64,000 nucleotides of DNA, taken from positions 79,641,177 to 79,705,176 of the forward strand of contig OY986438.1 in assembly GCA_963920525.1 (NCBI GenBank), given 5' to 3'. Each line of letters opens with the position of its first letter. Position 1 is the stretch's first letter. Source of the stretch: Dichetophora obliterata. Taxonomy: Eukaryota; Arthropoda; Insecta; Diptera; Sciomyzidae. Below, in pieces: positions 22,382-34,231 of this stretch. Below the pieces are notes generated by a model. The model was not told the DNA's origin, ran no database searches, and was given only the letters and a program-made list of their open reading frames with translations. The translations under genes were made by a program, and so were the position numbers.

Positions 22382-25300
22382 ACTTACTTACTTACTTACT
22401 TACTTATTTGGCGCTACAACCGTATGTCGGTCTTGGCCTCATCTAAGAATTTGCGCCAGAAATTTCTGTCTTTCGCTTGCTGGCGCCAGTTGGAAATTCC
22501 AAGCTTCGTCAGGTTGTCCTCTACTCTGTCTTTCCAACGAAGATGCGGTCGTCCTCTTCTGCGTTGACCGCCGCTGGGTACCGAATCGAATGTTTTCTTA
22601 ACTGGAGCATCGTCTTTCATGCGCTGAACATGACCAAGCCTGCGAAGCCGATTTTAATGCGCTTGACTATGTCGATGTCAGCGTACAGCTCATACAGTTC
22701 ATCATTCCACCGTATTCGGTACTCGCCATTGACGCAAATTGTTCCGTAGATCTTGCGAAGAATCTTTCTTTCGAATGCTCTTAAAGTCTTTTCATCTAAA
22801 CTGCTCAGCATCCAGGTTTGTGATGCATAAAGCAGGACGGGCATGATGAGCGATTTATAGAGCTTGATTTTCGTTCGTCGAGAGAGGGCTCTGCTTCTCA
22901 ATTGCCTACTGAGACCAAAGTAACACCTGTTGACAAGAGTTATTCTTCGCTTGATCTCAATTCTGATGTCGTTGGTTGAGTTTATGCTGGATCCCAGATA
23001 AACAAAGTTCTTCACAACCTCGAAGGAAGTATTGTGAACGGTAACGTGGGTCCCAAGACGCTGGAACTGCTTGTTTGTTGACACCAAGTATTTCGTCTTA
23101 TCTGCATTCACTGCCAGACCCATTCGATTTGACTCTCTTTCGAATCTGGAAAATGCTGCACTGACTTCGCGCGTATTTTGGCCAATGATATCTATATCAT
23201 CAGCATACGCAAGCAGCATAACACTCTTGTAGAATATTGTGCCACTACGTCTCAGATCAGCAGCTCGGATGATCTTTTCCATCATTAGGTTGAAAAAGTC
23301 GCACGATAAAGAATCACCTTGTCTGAAACCTCGTTTGGTAATAAATGGTGGGGAGAGGTCCTTCCCGATTTTAACTATGCTACTGGTGTTGCTCAGTGTA
23401 ATCCTGCAAAGTCGTATTAGTTTTGCAGGAATACCAAATTCAGACATGGTGGAGTACAGGTGCTTCTTTATTGGGCTGTCGAAGGCGGCTTTGTAGTAGA
23501 CAAAAAGATAGTGGGTGTCGACTTGGTTTTCTTGAGTCTTCTCCAAGATTTGTCGTAGCGTGAAAATCTGGTCGATGGTGGACTTTCCAGGTCTGAAGCT
23601 ACACTGATAAGGTCCGATCAGTTCGTTTACAATGGGCTTCAATCTTTCACATAAAACGCTTGACAGGACCTTATATGCGATATTAAGAAGGCTTATTCCA
23701 CGGTAATTGGCACAGATAGTGGGATCGCCTTTCTTGTGGATTGGGCAGAGCACACTGAGATTCCAATCGTTCGGAATGCATTCTTTCGACCATATTCTGC
23801 ATAGAATCTCGTGAATGCATTTAAGTAGAGCTTCGCCCCCGTTCTTAAACAGCTCAGCAGGTAAGCCATCAGCTCCCGCGGCTTTGTTATTTTTAAGCCG
23901 AGCTATAGCTGTCAGAACTTCATCACAGTCGGGCAGCGGAACCTCAATGCTGTCATCCAAAATTGGGGTTTCCTGAATATCATCTCTATTGGCGGGATTG
24001 TTGTCAGCGTCGCCATTTAGAAGCTTAGAGAAGTGTTCCCTCCATAACGTCAGTGTACCCTGGACATCTGTCACTAGATTCCCGTTTTCATCCTTGCAGG
24101 AAGAGGCCCCGGTTTTAAAACCATCGGCAAGGCGTCTTATTTTTTCGAAAAATTTTCGGGCCTCATTCCTGTCATCATACATCTCAATCTTATCTTGCTC
24201 GCGCTTTTCCGCCTCTCTTTTTTTCCGCCTGAAAATATGTCTCTCTTCCCTCCTCTTTTCTTTGTATCGCTCCTTAGCAGCGCGCGTTACAACCGACTGC
24301 AGGGTGGCGTTGTAGGCGGCGTCTTTCTCTGCAGTGGCGTCGGGACACTCCTGGTCGTACCACTGGTTTCGGCGAGGGCGTTGGTAGCCAATCACCTCTT
24401 CAGCATCCGCACGCATGGAGTTGGAAATGTGTGTCCACTGCGCGCATATATCATCGATTGGAGGAGTGCTTTGAAGCAGGAGTGAGAGTCGAGTGGCGAA
24501 AGCATCGGCTGTCTGTTTCGATTGCAGCTTGTCGACGTCTAGCTTTCTCTGTGTAGGGTTGCGTGTATTCTTAGCTGCGTACAGACGTGTACGGATCTTG
24601 GCTGCAACAAGATAGTGATACGAGTCAATGTTTGCACCACGGATCGTGCATACATCCAATACACTGGAAGAGTGCCTTCCGTCAATCAAAACGTGATCAA
24701 TTTGATTTTTGGTTTTTTGATCAGGGGACATCCAGGTGGCTTTATGAATATTGAGATGCTTGAATCTAGTGCTACTTACGACCATGTTTCGTGCTGCGGC
24801 GAAGTCAATCAGCCTCATTCCGTTATCGGAGGTGTTGTCGTGGAGGCTGAACTTTCCGACTGTTAGACCAAAAATATTTTCCTTTCCCACCTTAGCGTTG
24901 AAGTCACCTAGCACGATTTTTACGTCGTGATGGGGGCAGCGCTCGTAAGCATTTTTAAGGCGCTCGTAGAAAATTTCCTTGATCTCATCGTCCTTGTCTT
25001 CTGTCGGAGCGTGCGCACATATTAGGCTTATATTGAAAAATCTAACCTTTATGCGGATTAAGGCAAGTCGTTCGTTCACAGGTGTGAATAGCAGGACGTG
25101 GGGCCGTGGTCTCTTGCCAACTACAAATCCGCATCCAAACTTGTGCTTCTCCGCATGGCCGCTGTAGTAGACATCACAAGGTGCATGCCGAATGCAACCC
25201 TGTCCCTTCCATCGCATTTCTTGGATAGCAGTGATATCAGCTTTGTATCTTTCCAAGACATCAGTCAGTTGGATAGAGGCACCTTCCCAATTAAGGGTTC

Positions 25301-25645
25301 GGACATTCCAGGTGCATATCCGTAAATCATTATCAGTTTTTCGTTTGCGGTAGTCGTCATCAGATTTGGGGATCATTTTTCTTCTTTTCTTATTTGTTTT
25401 CATTGAAATTTGTTTTTACGGGTGGGCTTCAAACCCGACGCACGACCTATTTTAAGCCTAGGGAGGCCCGCCGCTCAGATAAGCCGCCAAACTAACGGTT
25501 GTCAGTTTTGACGTTGCCCAGGAAACACCACGTGGAGGTTTGAGTCGACTTGAGGCAATTTCACAAAGATTATGCTGGCCTCGCCAGGTTGAGACAGTCA
25601 GACATGTTACATTGTTACATCGCCCCCAGATTCCCACTATAGTAC
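22382..25645 (-). mobile_element. RTE-clade non-LTR retrotransposon, near full length
   Basis: The element is flanked by a 14-bp duplication TAAATTCAGTACTT (22,368-22,381 and 25,646-25,659). Its 3' end on the minus strand is a TAAG tetranucleotide run, as RTE elements end in short tandem repeats rather than poly(A). A single long ORF with endonuclease and reverse transcriptase fills it, and a GC-richer 5' untranslated region of about 240 bases precedes the ATG. The exact edge between TSD and tail is ambiguous by a few bases. Confidence 0.92.
22414..25403 (-). pseudogene. RTE endonuclease/reverse transcriptase ORF
   Basis: The first frame has 928 codons from the ATG at 25,403. Residues about 27-240 form an apurinic-type endonuclease (CTWNVRTLN, QEMRWKG, HAPTED, LGDFNAKVG, DHVLIDG, and a final SYHYLV where SDHxLV is usual). 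Residues about 480-760 form a reverse transcriptase (PIHKKGD, NYRGISLL, FRPGKST, RQGDSLS, LLAYADDIDI). Motif A reads FVYYKAAFDS where the family has a D at the third position, a probable loss of catalytic activity (GAC to TAC near 23,496). The frame ends at 22,617. The C-terminal segment (RRRGRPHLRW...NWRQQAKDR) continues in another frame to 22,414, so one base is missing near 22,630. It resembles host-annotated 'craniofacial development protein 2-like' copies of this clade. Confidence 0.88.
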
Positions 25646-25659
25646 TAAATTCAGTACTT

Positions 25660-26401
25660 TTTTTTTTAAAGTACCACAGTGCCCCCGCGCTATTTTTTTA
25701 GTACTTTTTACAAATATTGTTTAAAAACAATACTATTATTTAAATTAATTAAAAGTAAAATAATTAAAAAATTTTAAAATGGCAGAGTTTTGGGCTAAAG
25801 TTGGTGCAATTAAAAATAAAAATTATTAACTTATGTTACCGGTCATAAATATAAAACTGTTATGACTTATGGTCATAAATATAAAATTATCAAATGATTA
25901 CTTTACATACCTTATTCGTCAGCTAACGATAAACGTATTTTTTCATTTAGAAATTTAATCAAAACAAAATGTCGAAATAGGCTTCAGGTAAAGACCCTTT
26001 CAAGATTAATACAAACAAAAAATTAAATTCAAATGAAGCGTAATAGCATTACATTAAAAAAAAAATTTTAAAAAAAAATCAAAAACATTGATATTAAAGA
26101 CTTATTAGGTTAAAAAAAGCATACCTGATAAAGTATTCAATTTTATTTATTATCAACTAATTACTTTTCTAATTTAAAGTTCCTTGCATAAAATACAATA
26201 AATAAATAATAAAAAAAAGTTAATTTATGTTTTATATATATGTTTCGTAATTTGTTAATTTTAATTTAGAAACTTAAAACTTTCTTATGTTTGTTTAATT
26301 TTATTTTATGTTGAACTAATAAAAACATGTAAAGGTTCAAATTTTTATTTTTGAAATCCGCTAAGTACCAAACCGAAATTTGGAATTATCTTCCCTATTG
26401 A
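25660..26401. other. AT-rich gene-free stretch
   Basis: There is no supported gene. It continues the sequence into which the RTE element was inserted. Confidence 0.45.
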
Positions 26402-26404
26402 TGT

Positions 26405-26814
26405 GACGGGTAGCTTTGCACGTTTATACTCTCCCATACTGAGTATGTATTAATGAGCGCATAAAAGAGCATACTGAGAACAAGCCAGTGATAAATGAAC
26501 ACATGACGTAATAAAGAACTATTTCTTAAATCCAATGTAGTTGCGAGGCTTCCAACACTTTACACAATTCTGAATTACAATTGTTCAGGCATGGCCGCTA
26601 AACAACTGATGACATCTACCTTACACAGTAAACTGCTTTTTGCAGAATTCTTATAAGACTTTAGGTGATTTTTTTGTGCTCTGGTTTATATTGCAAAATT
26701 AAATAAATGTGTAGTGGACGAGCTGTCAAAAGCAAGCATGCCGACAGACGGATAATGTGGAATACAGGTAAATAGGCGGACATATAAAAATGCAGACGAT
26801 TAGTTTAAAAAACT
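26405..26814 (+). repeat. Diverged copy of the hAT MITE at 17,248
   Basis: The stretch starts CGGGTAGCTTTGCACG, close to the MITE terminus, and shares TGAGTATGTATTAATGAGCG, CTTTTTGCAGAA and GACAGACGGATAATGTG with 17,255-17,500. The left terminal CAGTGT is degraded. The right part is interrupted by the LOA-type element that inserted at 26,814 and continues after 28,628. Confidence 0.65.
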
Positions 26815-28614
26815 CTGGCTCATCGCCATGAATGAATTTCTTAATACACTAAATTGCAATGGGGTCAAAGTGGTGGCTTATGCGGATGACGTGGTTGTTA
26901 TGGTGTCAGGACTGTTCCCCTCTACGCTCAGTGAGCTAATGGAGGTTGCTTTGGGAAAACTCAGTGTCTGGGCTGCCAGGTGCGGCCTAGGAGTTAACCC
27001 TAGCAAGACGGAACTGATGTTATTCACCACAAAAACCAAAGCGCCACAATTTGTCCTTCCAAAGCTCAATAACCAACCTCTTACACTATCCAGTAGCGCA
27101 AAATACCTAGGTGTCATTCTGGATCCTAAGCTAAGCTGGAAAACTAACATCGAACAAAGGGTCAAGAAGGCCTGTATAGCCTTCTACGCCTGCAAAAAAA
27201 CCTTTGGTAGAAAATGGGGTCTTCAACCAAAAATGCTCTTATGGCACAGCAGTAGTGCGACCCATCTTGGCGTATGGTGCACTAGTATGGTGGCCTGCAC
27301 TGAATAAAGCATACAACACAACTAAACTAGCTCGGATCCAGCGATCCGCATGCATAGGTATCACGGGGGGTATCCGCTCATGCCCCACTGATGCACTTAA
27401 TGTCCTGACACATTTACTCCCCATAGATTTACACATTAAGCTTACCGCAACAAACAGTGCAGTCAGACTCAGAGAGTCGTACAACTGGCGAAATAGACCA
27501 TATGGACACAGCAACATTCTTAATCCGCTACCTCGGGAACTGCTTCCTGGAAAAACGGACTACGACACCCCCAAACTCGACTTCACGAAATCCTTTACAA
27601 CCAAGTTTCCCACCAGGGTGGAATGGCGCAATGGGGGAATTGATCTAGCCTTCGATGTGTCCTTTTACACGGATGGCTCCAAGATGGAGTGCGGAGTGGG
27701 AGCGGGCATATACTCTGAGAAACAGGGGGTGGCGGACTCGTTTCGTCTACCAAACTCAGCCAGCGTCTTTCAGGCCGAGCTTTTTGCGATAAGAGAAGCT
27801 TGTCGCACCTTAAGGAGAGCTAATACCAACCACCTTAACGCAGCTATTCTGACGGATAGCCAAGCTGCCGTTAAATCTTTAGCTGCGATCACGACCAACT
27901 CCAAACTGGTAAGGCAGTGTAAGGATGAACTGGCCCGGCTAAGTCACCAACTTAGCATTACCATAATCTGGGTTCCCGGCCATAGGAACATTTATGGTAA
28001 TGAAAAGGCGGATGAATTGGCCAGGCGGGGTTCTTCCCTTGACGTTTCCAGAGCGGAACCAGTCGAAGTTCCACTGAACACAGTCAAGGGAGGAATTCGT
28101 TCTTACTACTTAACCTTAGCCGGTCGTAGATGGAGAGAACTACCAACCTGCAGCACATCAAGAAAAATATGGCCCCTCTACAATATAGGCAGAACTCAAC
28201 AGTTGCTATCAAAGCCCCGGAGCGACATAGCCAGATTAACGGCTATTATTACGGGTCACTGGTGCATCGGAGTTCATGCCGAGAGAATCGGACTACCTTT
28301 CAACACCCACTGTCGCAGCTGCGATGACCCAAATGAAAAAGAAACACTAACACACTTTCTGTGCACCTGCCCGGCCCTGGCCAGGTCCAGACTAGCAACG
28401 CTTGGCAGGCCCTTCCTCAGCAACCTAGAGGAACTCTCAACAACAAAAATCAACAATCTCCTAACGTTCATCAATCGCACCGGATGGTTATAACCTAGCA
28501 GTGCGCTGCCCAGTCAACCAACAGAAACACGAGGTTATGGTATCAAAACGGCTCACTAGAGCTACTTGGATCCTACTTGCATGTAGAATCACCATCTAAA
28601 CCAACCAACCAACC
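26815..28614 (+). mobile_element. 5'-truncated LOA/I-type non-LTR retrotransposon
   Basis: A 13-bp duplication AGTTTAAAAAACT (26,802-26,814 and 28,615-28,627) brackets it. The 3' end is an ACCA-type short repeat (CTAAACCAACCAACC) rather than poly(A). Only the C-terminal half of the polyprotein is present, so target-primed reverse transcription stopped early. Confidence 0.9.
26828..28493 (+). pseudogene. Reverse transcriptase C-terminus plus RNase H
   Basis: The frame opens inside the reverse transcriptase with VAYADDVVVM (catalytic box near 26,875) and KTELMLF, AKYLGV and LDPKLSWK. It loses frame near 27,243, where the true frame (AVVRPILAYGALVWW) takes over and runs to 28,493. A type I RNase H follows: YTDGSK (about 27,666), ELFAIREA, TDSQAAV and GHRNIYGNEKADELA. 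The Asp-Glu-Asp residues and the histidine are present. A C-terminal C..C...H...C finger follows (CRSC...THFLCTCP). An RNase H after reverse transcriptase places it in the I/LOA group. The frameshift and 5' truncation make it non-functional. Confidence 0.88.
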
Positions 28615-28627
28615 AGTTTAAAAAACT

Positions 28628-29019
28628 AATATTTTTAAACTGGAACAAAAACTTATGTATGAATTTACAGTAAGGTGGAGCGAAAACTATTGGTTTTTTG
28701 CAAATTTTATTTTGCCCGGCCGCGGTAAAGTTGAGAATAAATGTAAAACTTATTATAAAGTGTTTGCGCATTATATTTAATAGGTATTGCTAAGAAAGTA
28801 CTGCTAGATTCTTTACTAAAGTACTGTTAGACCCTTTAATCTAAAATTATTGGAACAATGTATAACCCAAAACTACTAATTTTAAAACATGATTTTAGAA
28901 AATTAAAAATCTTTCAAAAACTTGTTATTCGTATTAAATAAAACAAAAAAAAAATGTTGTTTTTTATATGAAACAAAAGTAGATTCCTGAGGGAAAAAAT
29001 ATTATCGGGATATAGTACA
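28628..29019. other. Short AT-rich stretch, no gene seen
   Basis: The beginning continues the repeat interrupted by the LOA-type insertion. The remainder shows nothing recognisable. Confidence 0.4.
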
Positions 29020-29728
29020 TCTATATCTATACTATTATATAAAAGGACACTCACGAAATTTTAAGCCAGACAAGCTCGGTAACCTCTAAACCGATTATTT
29101 TTTGATAATTCTGTATATTAGTTCTTTGATTACAATTTGATAATTTTGATAATTCATTTATTATTCAATTCCTATGATAATTTCCAGTGTCATAGCTTAC
29201 TAAGTTTTTCGAAAAGTCTATTCTTTAATTATTACAAAATTCACGTATTTTATTTGAAGCTTACAACAAACACCATATTACAACAGCAAACAAAGGTTTC
29301 CTCTCCTTGTCGCGAGAGTTTCTCACAATTTAACACGACAGGCATGTTGTGTAGTTGCTTTCAGGGAGATTCTTGCTGTCAAGGTTGATTAATGCAGGTT
29401 AAGTCCTTGAAAGAAGCTCGGTCGAACTGTCAGAATGGATGAAAGGAAATCAAGAAAAAAAACCTGAATCTGTAAAATTTTTAGGTAACAGCTACTTAGA
29501 CAGTTTGAACAAAAGCGAAAAAAGAGAGAAAAACTCTCAAGTGACTTAACCTATATTAATCAACCTTGCTTGCTGTCATACATTGTTGATTAATTTTCTT
29601 TGCAAATGTTTTGAGGGGAGTTGCCAGAACTCAGTTATAAGCATAAATTGTGGTTTGCAGCCTTGCCTGCTAACTTTTCCCGACTTGGGATTGTATTAGT
29701 CTATCTATCTATACTATCTATATATCTA
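29020..29728 (+). mobile_element. Helitron 5' end, truncated copy
   Basis: A TC preceded by A at 29,020 begins TCTATATCTATACTATTATA, followed by AAAAGGAC and, further on, CTCTAAACCGATTATTTTTT. A 5' TCTATA-rich end with a downstream 'ACCGATT' phrase is the usual start of fly Helitrons. No 3' end belonging to this start was found before the next Helitron start, so it appears truncated. It carries a hAT MITE at 29,380-29,568. Confidence 0.5.
29380..29568. mobile_element. hAT MITE, 189 bp, TSD CTTGCTGT
   Basis: The left end CAAGGTTGATTAATGCAGGT and the right end, whose complement reads CAAGGTTGATTAATATAGGT, are inverted repeats. An exact 8-bp duplication CTTGCTGT flanks the copy (29,372-29,379 and 29,569-29,576). 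Confidence 0.85.
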
Positions 29729-31389
29729 TCTATATTGTTAAAAGCGTTGTGACACTGCACGGATGTTTGACAATCACGCGAGAACCACTGAACCGATTTA
29801 GACGATAAGGTACCAAACCATTTGTTATTTCAACGAAATCGTGGTAGGCTATTAAAATTTTCCACTCCTACTTCTCACGTCTACAATATGCTAAAAATGC
29901 TATACATCAGACGGTTTTGGTCGTACAAGACTAAAATTTGGTAATTTTATTTGTATGGTTACTTTCGACAGCTGTTCTATAAATGGATTTCCACGCCCCC
30001 ATTTAAGAACCCAAAAACCAATGAAAATGCTTTATTTCAAACGGTTTTGGTCATATAATACTACATCTAAATTGGGCGAAATGACTCATATTTGCGAAAG
30101 TATCTCATTTCGTTTAACAACTGGTTCTTTGTTTTGTTTTTACTGGTTGATATTAATGATGATACACGTGTACAAAATGATTTGTTGTTTGAAGTTTTCT
30201 TTTGTTTTTAGTGTGTTCGGTGTTTTTTTATACATTCTCCATTGAATGCGTTCAAAATAGTTTGTAATACGTTTTAAGAACGTATCCAATCTAATTAAAT
30301 TGTTTTAATTGCAAATTAATTGCAAATGAGAATTTGTATGGGATATTAAATGGTCTGAATGGCTGAATGGTCTGAAATGAGTCATTGGGTCAATGTAAAC
30401 GTAGTATACGACAAAAATTCGATGAAGTAGTTTGTAATATTTGAATTTTTTTTTTTAAAGAAATTATTTTTTAAGCTGAAGAAATGAAAAAAGCTGAAAA
30501 ATATAATAACATTTTGAAAAAATGAATTTGTATACAAAAAATAATAGGGGGTGGTAGCCCATGATTTTTAATGATAGAAACTGATAGAAAAAAATTTGCA
30601 ACAAAAATCAATTTTAGCCAATTTCTTGAGCACAAATAGAATATTTTAAAGGTTTTGTGAAAACAAAATAAAACATTGAATTGGTGAAGTAACGGTTAAT
30701 CTTTTCTCATTTCTCCAAATTAACTTAGTTGACCTTTCAGACAAAGAAAATTTTATGAACATCGATTTGAAAATGGCCGAGATGCTGGCTTGCAAATTAA
30801 AAAATTGAAATTTTAATCGGGTTTTCCTCATCCTAATTCTCAAAAAATGTCATTCTCTTATATTGAGAAAAATTGTAGTTTTTAAGATATCGCAATAATT
30901 TTGATGTCATAATAACGGAAATTTTCAATATACTAGATATACGAACAAAATATTTTCGAAAAATCTTTCGTTTACTGTTATTTTTATTAATTAACGTCTT
31001 TTCACGAAAACTATAATTTCCGAGATATAGCCAAAAGTTCCATGTCATAATAATGGAAATTTTTGCAAATTTTGGAAGAAAATATTCAGGTTTAGAATCT
31101 AAGTTAAAAAATTAAATGTTTTTATTGCAAATTTAAAAAATTTTTTACCAATATTTTTTATAACCTGTTATGCAGGACTTTTTAAAAATCAAAATACAGA
31201 AAAAGCCAAGCAACTTTATGTCACCATAACAATAACTGTTAGAAGGCAATTCAAATTAAATAAAGTACCTAATTTTTGAATATGTATACCATTTTTTAAT
31301 TATTAAGGAAACACAAATATTTTTATATTTTGCATTTGAAGATAAAAAAATACTCTAAAAAAACCCGCGAAGCAGCGGGTATATGCTAG
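29729..31389 (+). mobile_element. Helitron, family B, with 3' hairpin and CTAG end
   Basis: The likely 5' end is TCTATATTGTTAAAAG at 29,729, after A. The 3' end is clear: CCCGC-GAAGCA-GCGGG, a perfect 5-bp hairpin, then TATATG and CTAG at 31,386-31,389, followed by host T. This is the Helitron 3' signature. The interior has DINE-type blocks (29,880-30,070) and two tandem units around GATATCGCAATAATTTTGAT and GATATAGCCAAAAGTTCC (30,870-31,060). No Rep/helicase gene is seen, so the copy is non-autonomous. Confidence 0.8.
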
Positions 31390-31790
31390 TTATTAATAAG
31401 AGGAGATATGTTTTGATCACAATTTATAACTGAATTTGAATTTTTGAGCAAAAGTATGGAATTTTTAACAATGTTTTTGTGTTTAGAATCGAATCCAGTA
31501 ATTAGTTTGTGATTAGTCGAGAAATTTTCAGGAAGTAAATTTGCAATGTTTAAATCACCAGAGATTGCACAATTTTTTCCGCATTCCGTTTTTTTATGAC
31601 CCGTAAAATTTTTATTGATTTTGTAATCATCAGAATTTGTTTCCACAAAGTTAAAGGCATTTGTAAAGAATTTACTAGTTTCATGACGAACACTATTTAA
31701 AACCATATTTTTCGAAAATTTCAAACGATCTTTTAAGTCATTTAATAGCACGGTGTGACGACTTAAAAAGCACAACCAAACTATACAAAT
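31390..31790 (-). pseudogene. Unidentified ORF cut by a Helitron
   Basis: An open minus-strand frame of about 130 codons runs from an in-frame point near 31,790 to a stop at 31,386-31,388. The stop TAG is contributed by the Helitron's own terminal CTAG, so the original frame ran on and was cut. The frame has no ATG near its start. Just upstream the minus strand reads TTCTTCTTTCAG, a plausible 3' splice site, so it could be an internal exon. Residues include HETSKFF and a GHKKTECGKNC stretch. I do not recognise a family. It could equally be a chance frame. Confidence 0.35.
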
Positions 31791-33597
31791 TCTGAAAGAA
31801 GAACATGTTGAGAGTCCATCGTACCTGTAGCTCGTCCCTGTAACAAAATCGGCAAGTTATCGATTTGTGTGACGTAACGCGTTATCGATCACTAGTAACC
31901 GATTTCGTGAAAACTAATGCTTGTGTACGTTGAAAGCGGTAAAAATTCGGTCCGTGATGAAAAAGAACAGAAATCGAGAAGAAACGTTGCGAAATCGAGT
32001 TAACTGGCAAGCATTTATTTTATGTGCGCTAAAATTTTATAATAAAAAAGTGATGGTCTTGTTATTAAAAAGTGAGTATTTGATTATTTATATGTGTTGT
32101 AATGTTTGCGGAAATAATCAACTATTATGAATGTAAATAATTTGACAATAAGTGATGTGTAATATAAACTTAGCAAATATTTGCAACCGGGTTCTTTTGC
32201 ATTGCTCTAACAAACATTTTGTTTCTTAAACTTCCTTCTTTTATGTACATGGGCATTCTTTTAAAATCGCATTACCTTGAAAGTTAAAACGTTTTAAAAC
32301 AAAAACAGTATTATAATCAGAGTATTACATTAAAAAAATGTAACTTAAGCGAAAGTACCCGTTTTAGAAGAATAATTGCGAATACTTGATATTTAATACA
32401 TACACAACATTACTGTCATTTATACAGATCGGTAGAATTCTCACTTACCCCAGAGTGAGTGAGAAAAACATGAAGTTTTATCGATTCACTTTTCTTACAC
32501 AAACACTTTTTTTAAAGATTCTATTGAAGTGAAATCGGAACATGTGACAACTTATCGATTTGGAACAAACGAATAGAACAGAAATCTATTCAGATTATTA
32601 CACAAACAGTGTAGGTGAGAATTACGTCAGAGTGACGTCGAATCGGTAACATGGATCGGTAACTGCGATCGTTACGATTTACAAGAACTAGCTACTGGTC
32701 TGACCTCTCATTGTCGTCACAATTTTTTTTTAATTATTTTTATAGTTGAAGTGTTCGAATTTTGTCGAAGCGACATTAGATGAATTTTTACAGCCATGTG
32801 CCTTGTTGGAAATGAAAAATAAAATCCACTTTTGTTAAGTAGAATTTTGCGTTAAATAAGGCTATGTAAAAAAATCCGATAAAATACGAAATTAAGCTAG
32901 TAATGAAGCAAATTTTTGTACTTTTCTTTAATTTATGAAAAAAAATTGGTGTTTCCATAATTTTTCTTTAAATAATATTCCATTAATGGCATTTTTTTAT
33001 TTACAAAAACAGTTGTTTTTAGTTGCACGTAAAAATACTTTTCCAATTCGTTTAGTTGCGGCAATTTTAAACGTTTTTTTTTCTTCGTAAAACGATTCAC
33101 ATGTTTTTGTTTGCTACCATACAAAATGCTCCCTTCGTTTTCGACAAATCGATTTCGTTCAAATTTTGCAAAGTAGGGTTTTAAGAGCCGTGAAATTTTT
33201 TTTTGGCATCAGATTTAAAACAACAAACCATTTCCCTAATGAATGTATGTGGCTATAGTACAAAAATGTTAGAAAATTCCAAAAAAGAGAAAATTAGGTG
33301 AGGTAAAAATAATTGCACGTCTGAGGACAAAAATGCGCCCAAAATAAATTGCAAAGGACTTTGTGCTAAATTTTTCCTTCCAATTGTATTGGTTTATAGA
33401 AAAGGAGCCTTAACTACATGCAAGAATATGCAGCAAACTTTTTGTTTTTCTGTGACGAGTGCAGAGTCTGAAAACAAGCAACTTTTTAATAAGGCATCAA
33501 AACAATTGGCTAAATTCGATAACGCGACTCAGATATCTGAAGACATCAGTTCCACTTGGGACGCTTCGACTAACACCACTGAGCACATATAACAAAT
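31791..33597. other. Intergenic stretch with four TATCGAT sites
   Basis: There is no supported gene. TATCGAT occurs near 31,858, 31,881, 32,479 and 32,552; this is the core of the DRE element bound by DREF in Drosophila promoters. A loose inverted similarity joins about 31,829 (GTAGCTCGTCCCTGTAA) and the reverse complement of about 32,680-32,697 (GTAGCTAGTTCTTGTAA), which could be ends of an old transposon. The right half is AT-rich. Confidence 0.35.
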
Positions 33598-34070
33598 ATA
33601 TGGGCATTTCCATCGTAACTCACACGACATGCGTGTAACTTAAAGCTTCGTTTTCTCGGAAGTTTATGTTATTAATGCAATAAAATTTATTATGTTTATA
33701 TGTCTTACAAGAAATAGTAATGGTATGATCTACCAAAATTATCGTTCCTGTAACTAATTATGAATGGCAGTGGTAAATATGGGCGTAACTCACGCGACAA
33801 AAAAAGGAAGTGTGTTTTACAAGCAAGTTTAGATTGTAAAAACTCGGCGAATTTTCCCATATAATTTGTTTTTGTTTTTAATTTATAAATTATGGGAAAA
33901 CAGTTTCCACTTTACACTACAGTGCAGACGATTTGATCATCATAGTTAATGAACTTATATAGAAATTACTTAAATTAATAAAATTAAAATGTTTCTCATA
34001 GATATATAATATCATAAAATAAGAAGTTTGTAATAAGTCACGGTAGACTTTTCTGTGGAAATGCCCATAT
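33598..34070. mobile_element. MITE, 473 bp, TA target type
   Basis: A perfect 15-bp terminal inverted repeat, ATATGGGCATTTCCA at the left and TGGAAATGCCCATAT at the right, bounds an AT-rich interior without a coding frame. If the outermost TA pairs are a duplicated target, the family would be Tc1/mariner-like. CGTAACTCACACGAC near the left end recurs in the interior as CGTAACTCACGCGAC (about 33,784). Confidence 0.7.
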
Positions 34071-34231
34071 TAATACACATAAGACTATTAAAGATACTTG
34101 CAAGCGACAACAACAAAAACTCTTACATCGAGACCGTGATAATTGACATAAAAAATTAAATTAATAAAAACTTAAACATATTGAAAAAATCTGAACCAGT
34201 GAAGATATAAGTGAAAGTATCTAATTTTTCG

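Noticed and set aside
23239..25325. Several + strand frames of 60-108 codons
   Set aside because: They are shadows of the RTE ORF on the opposite strand.
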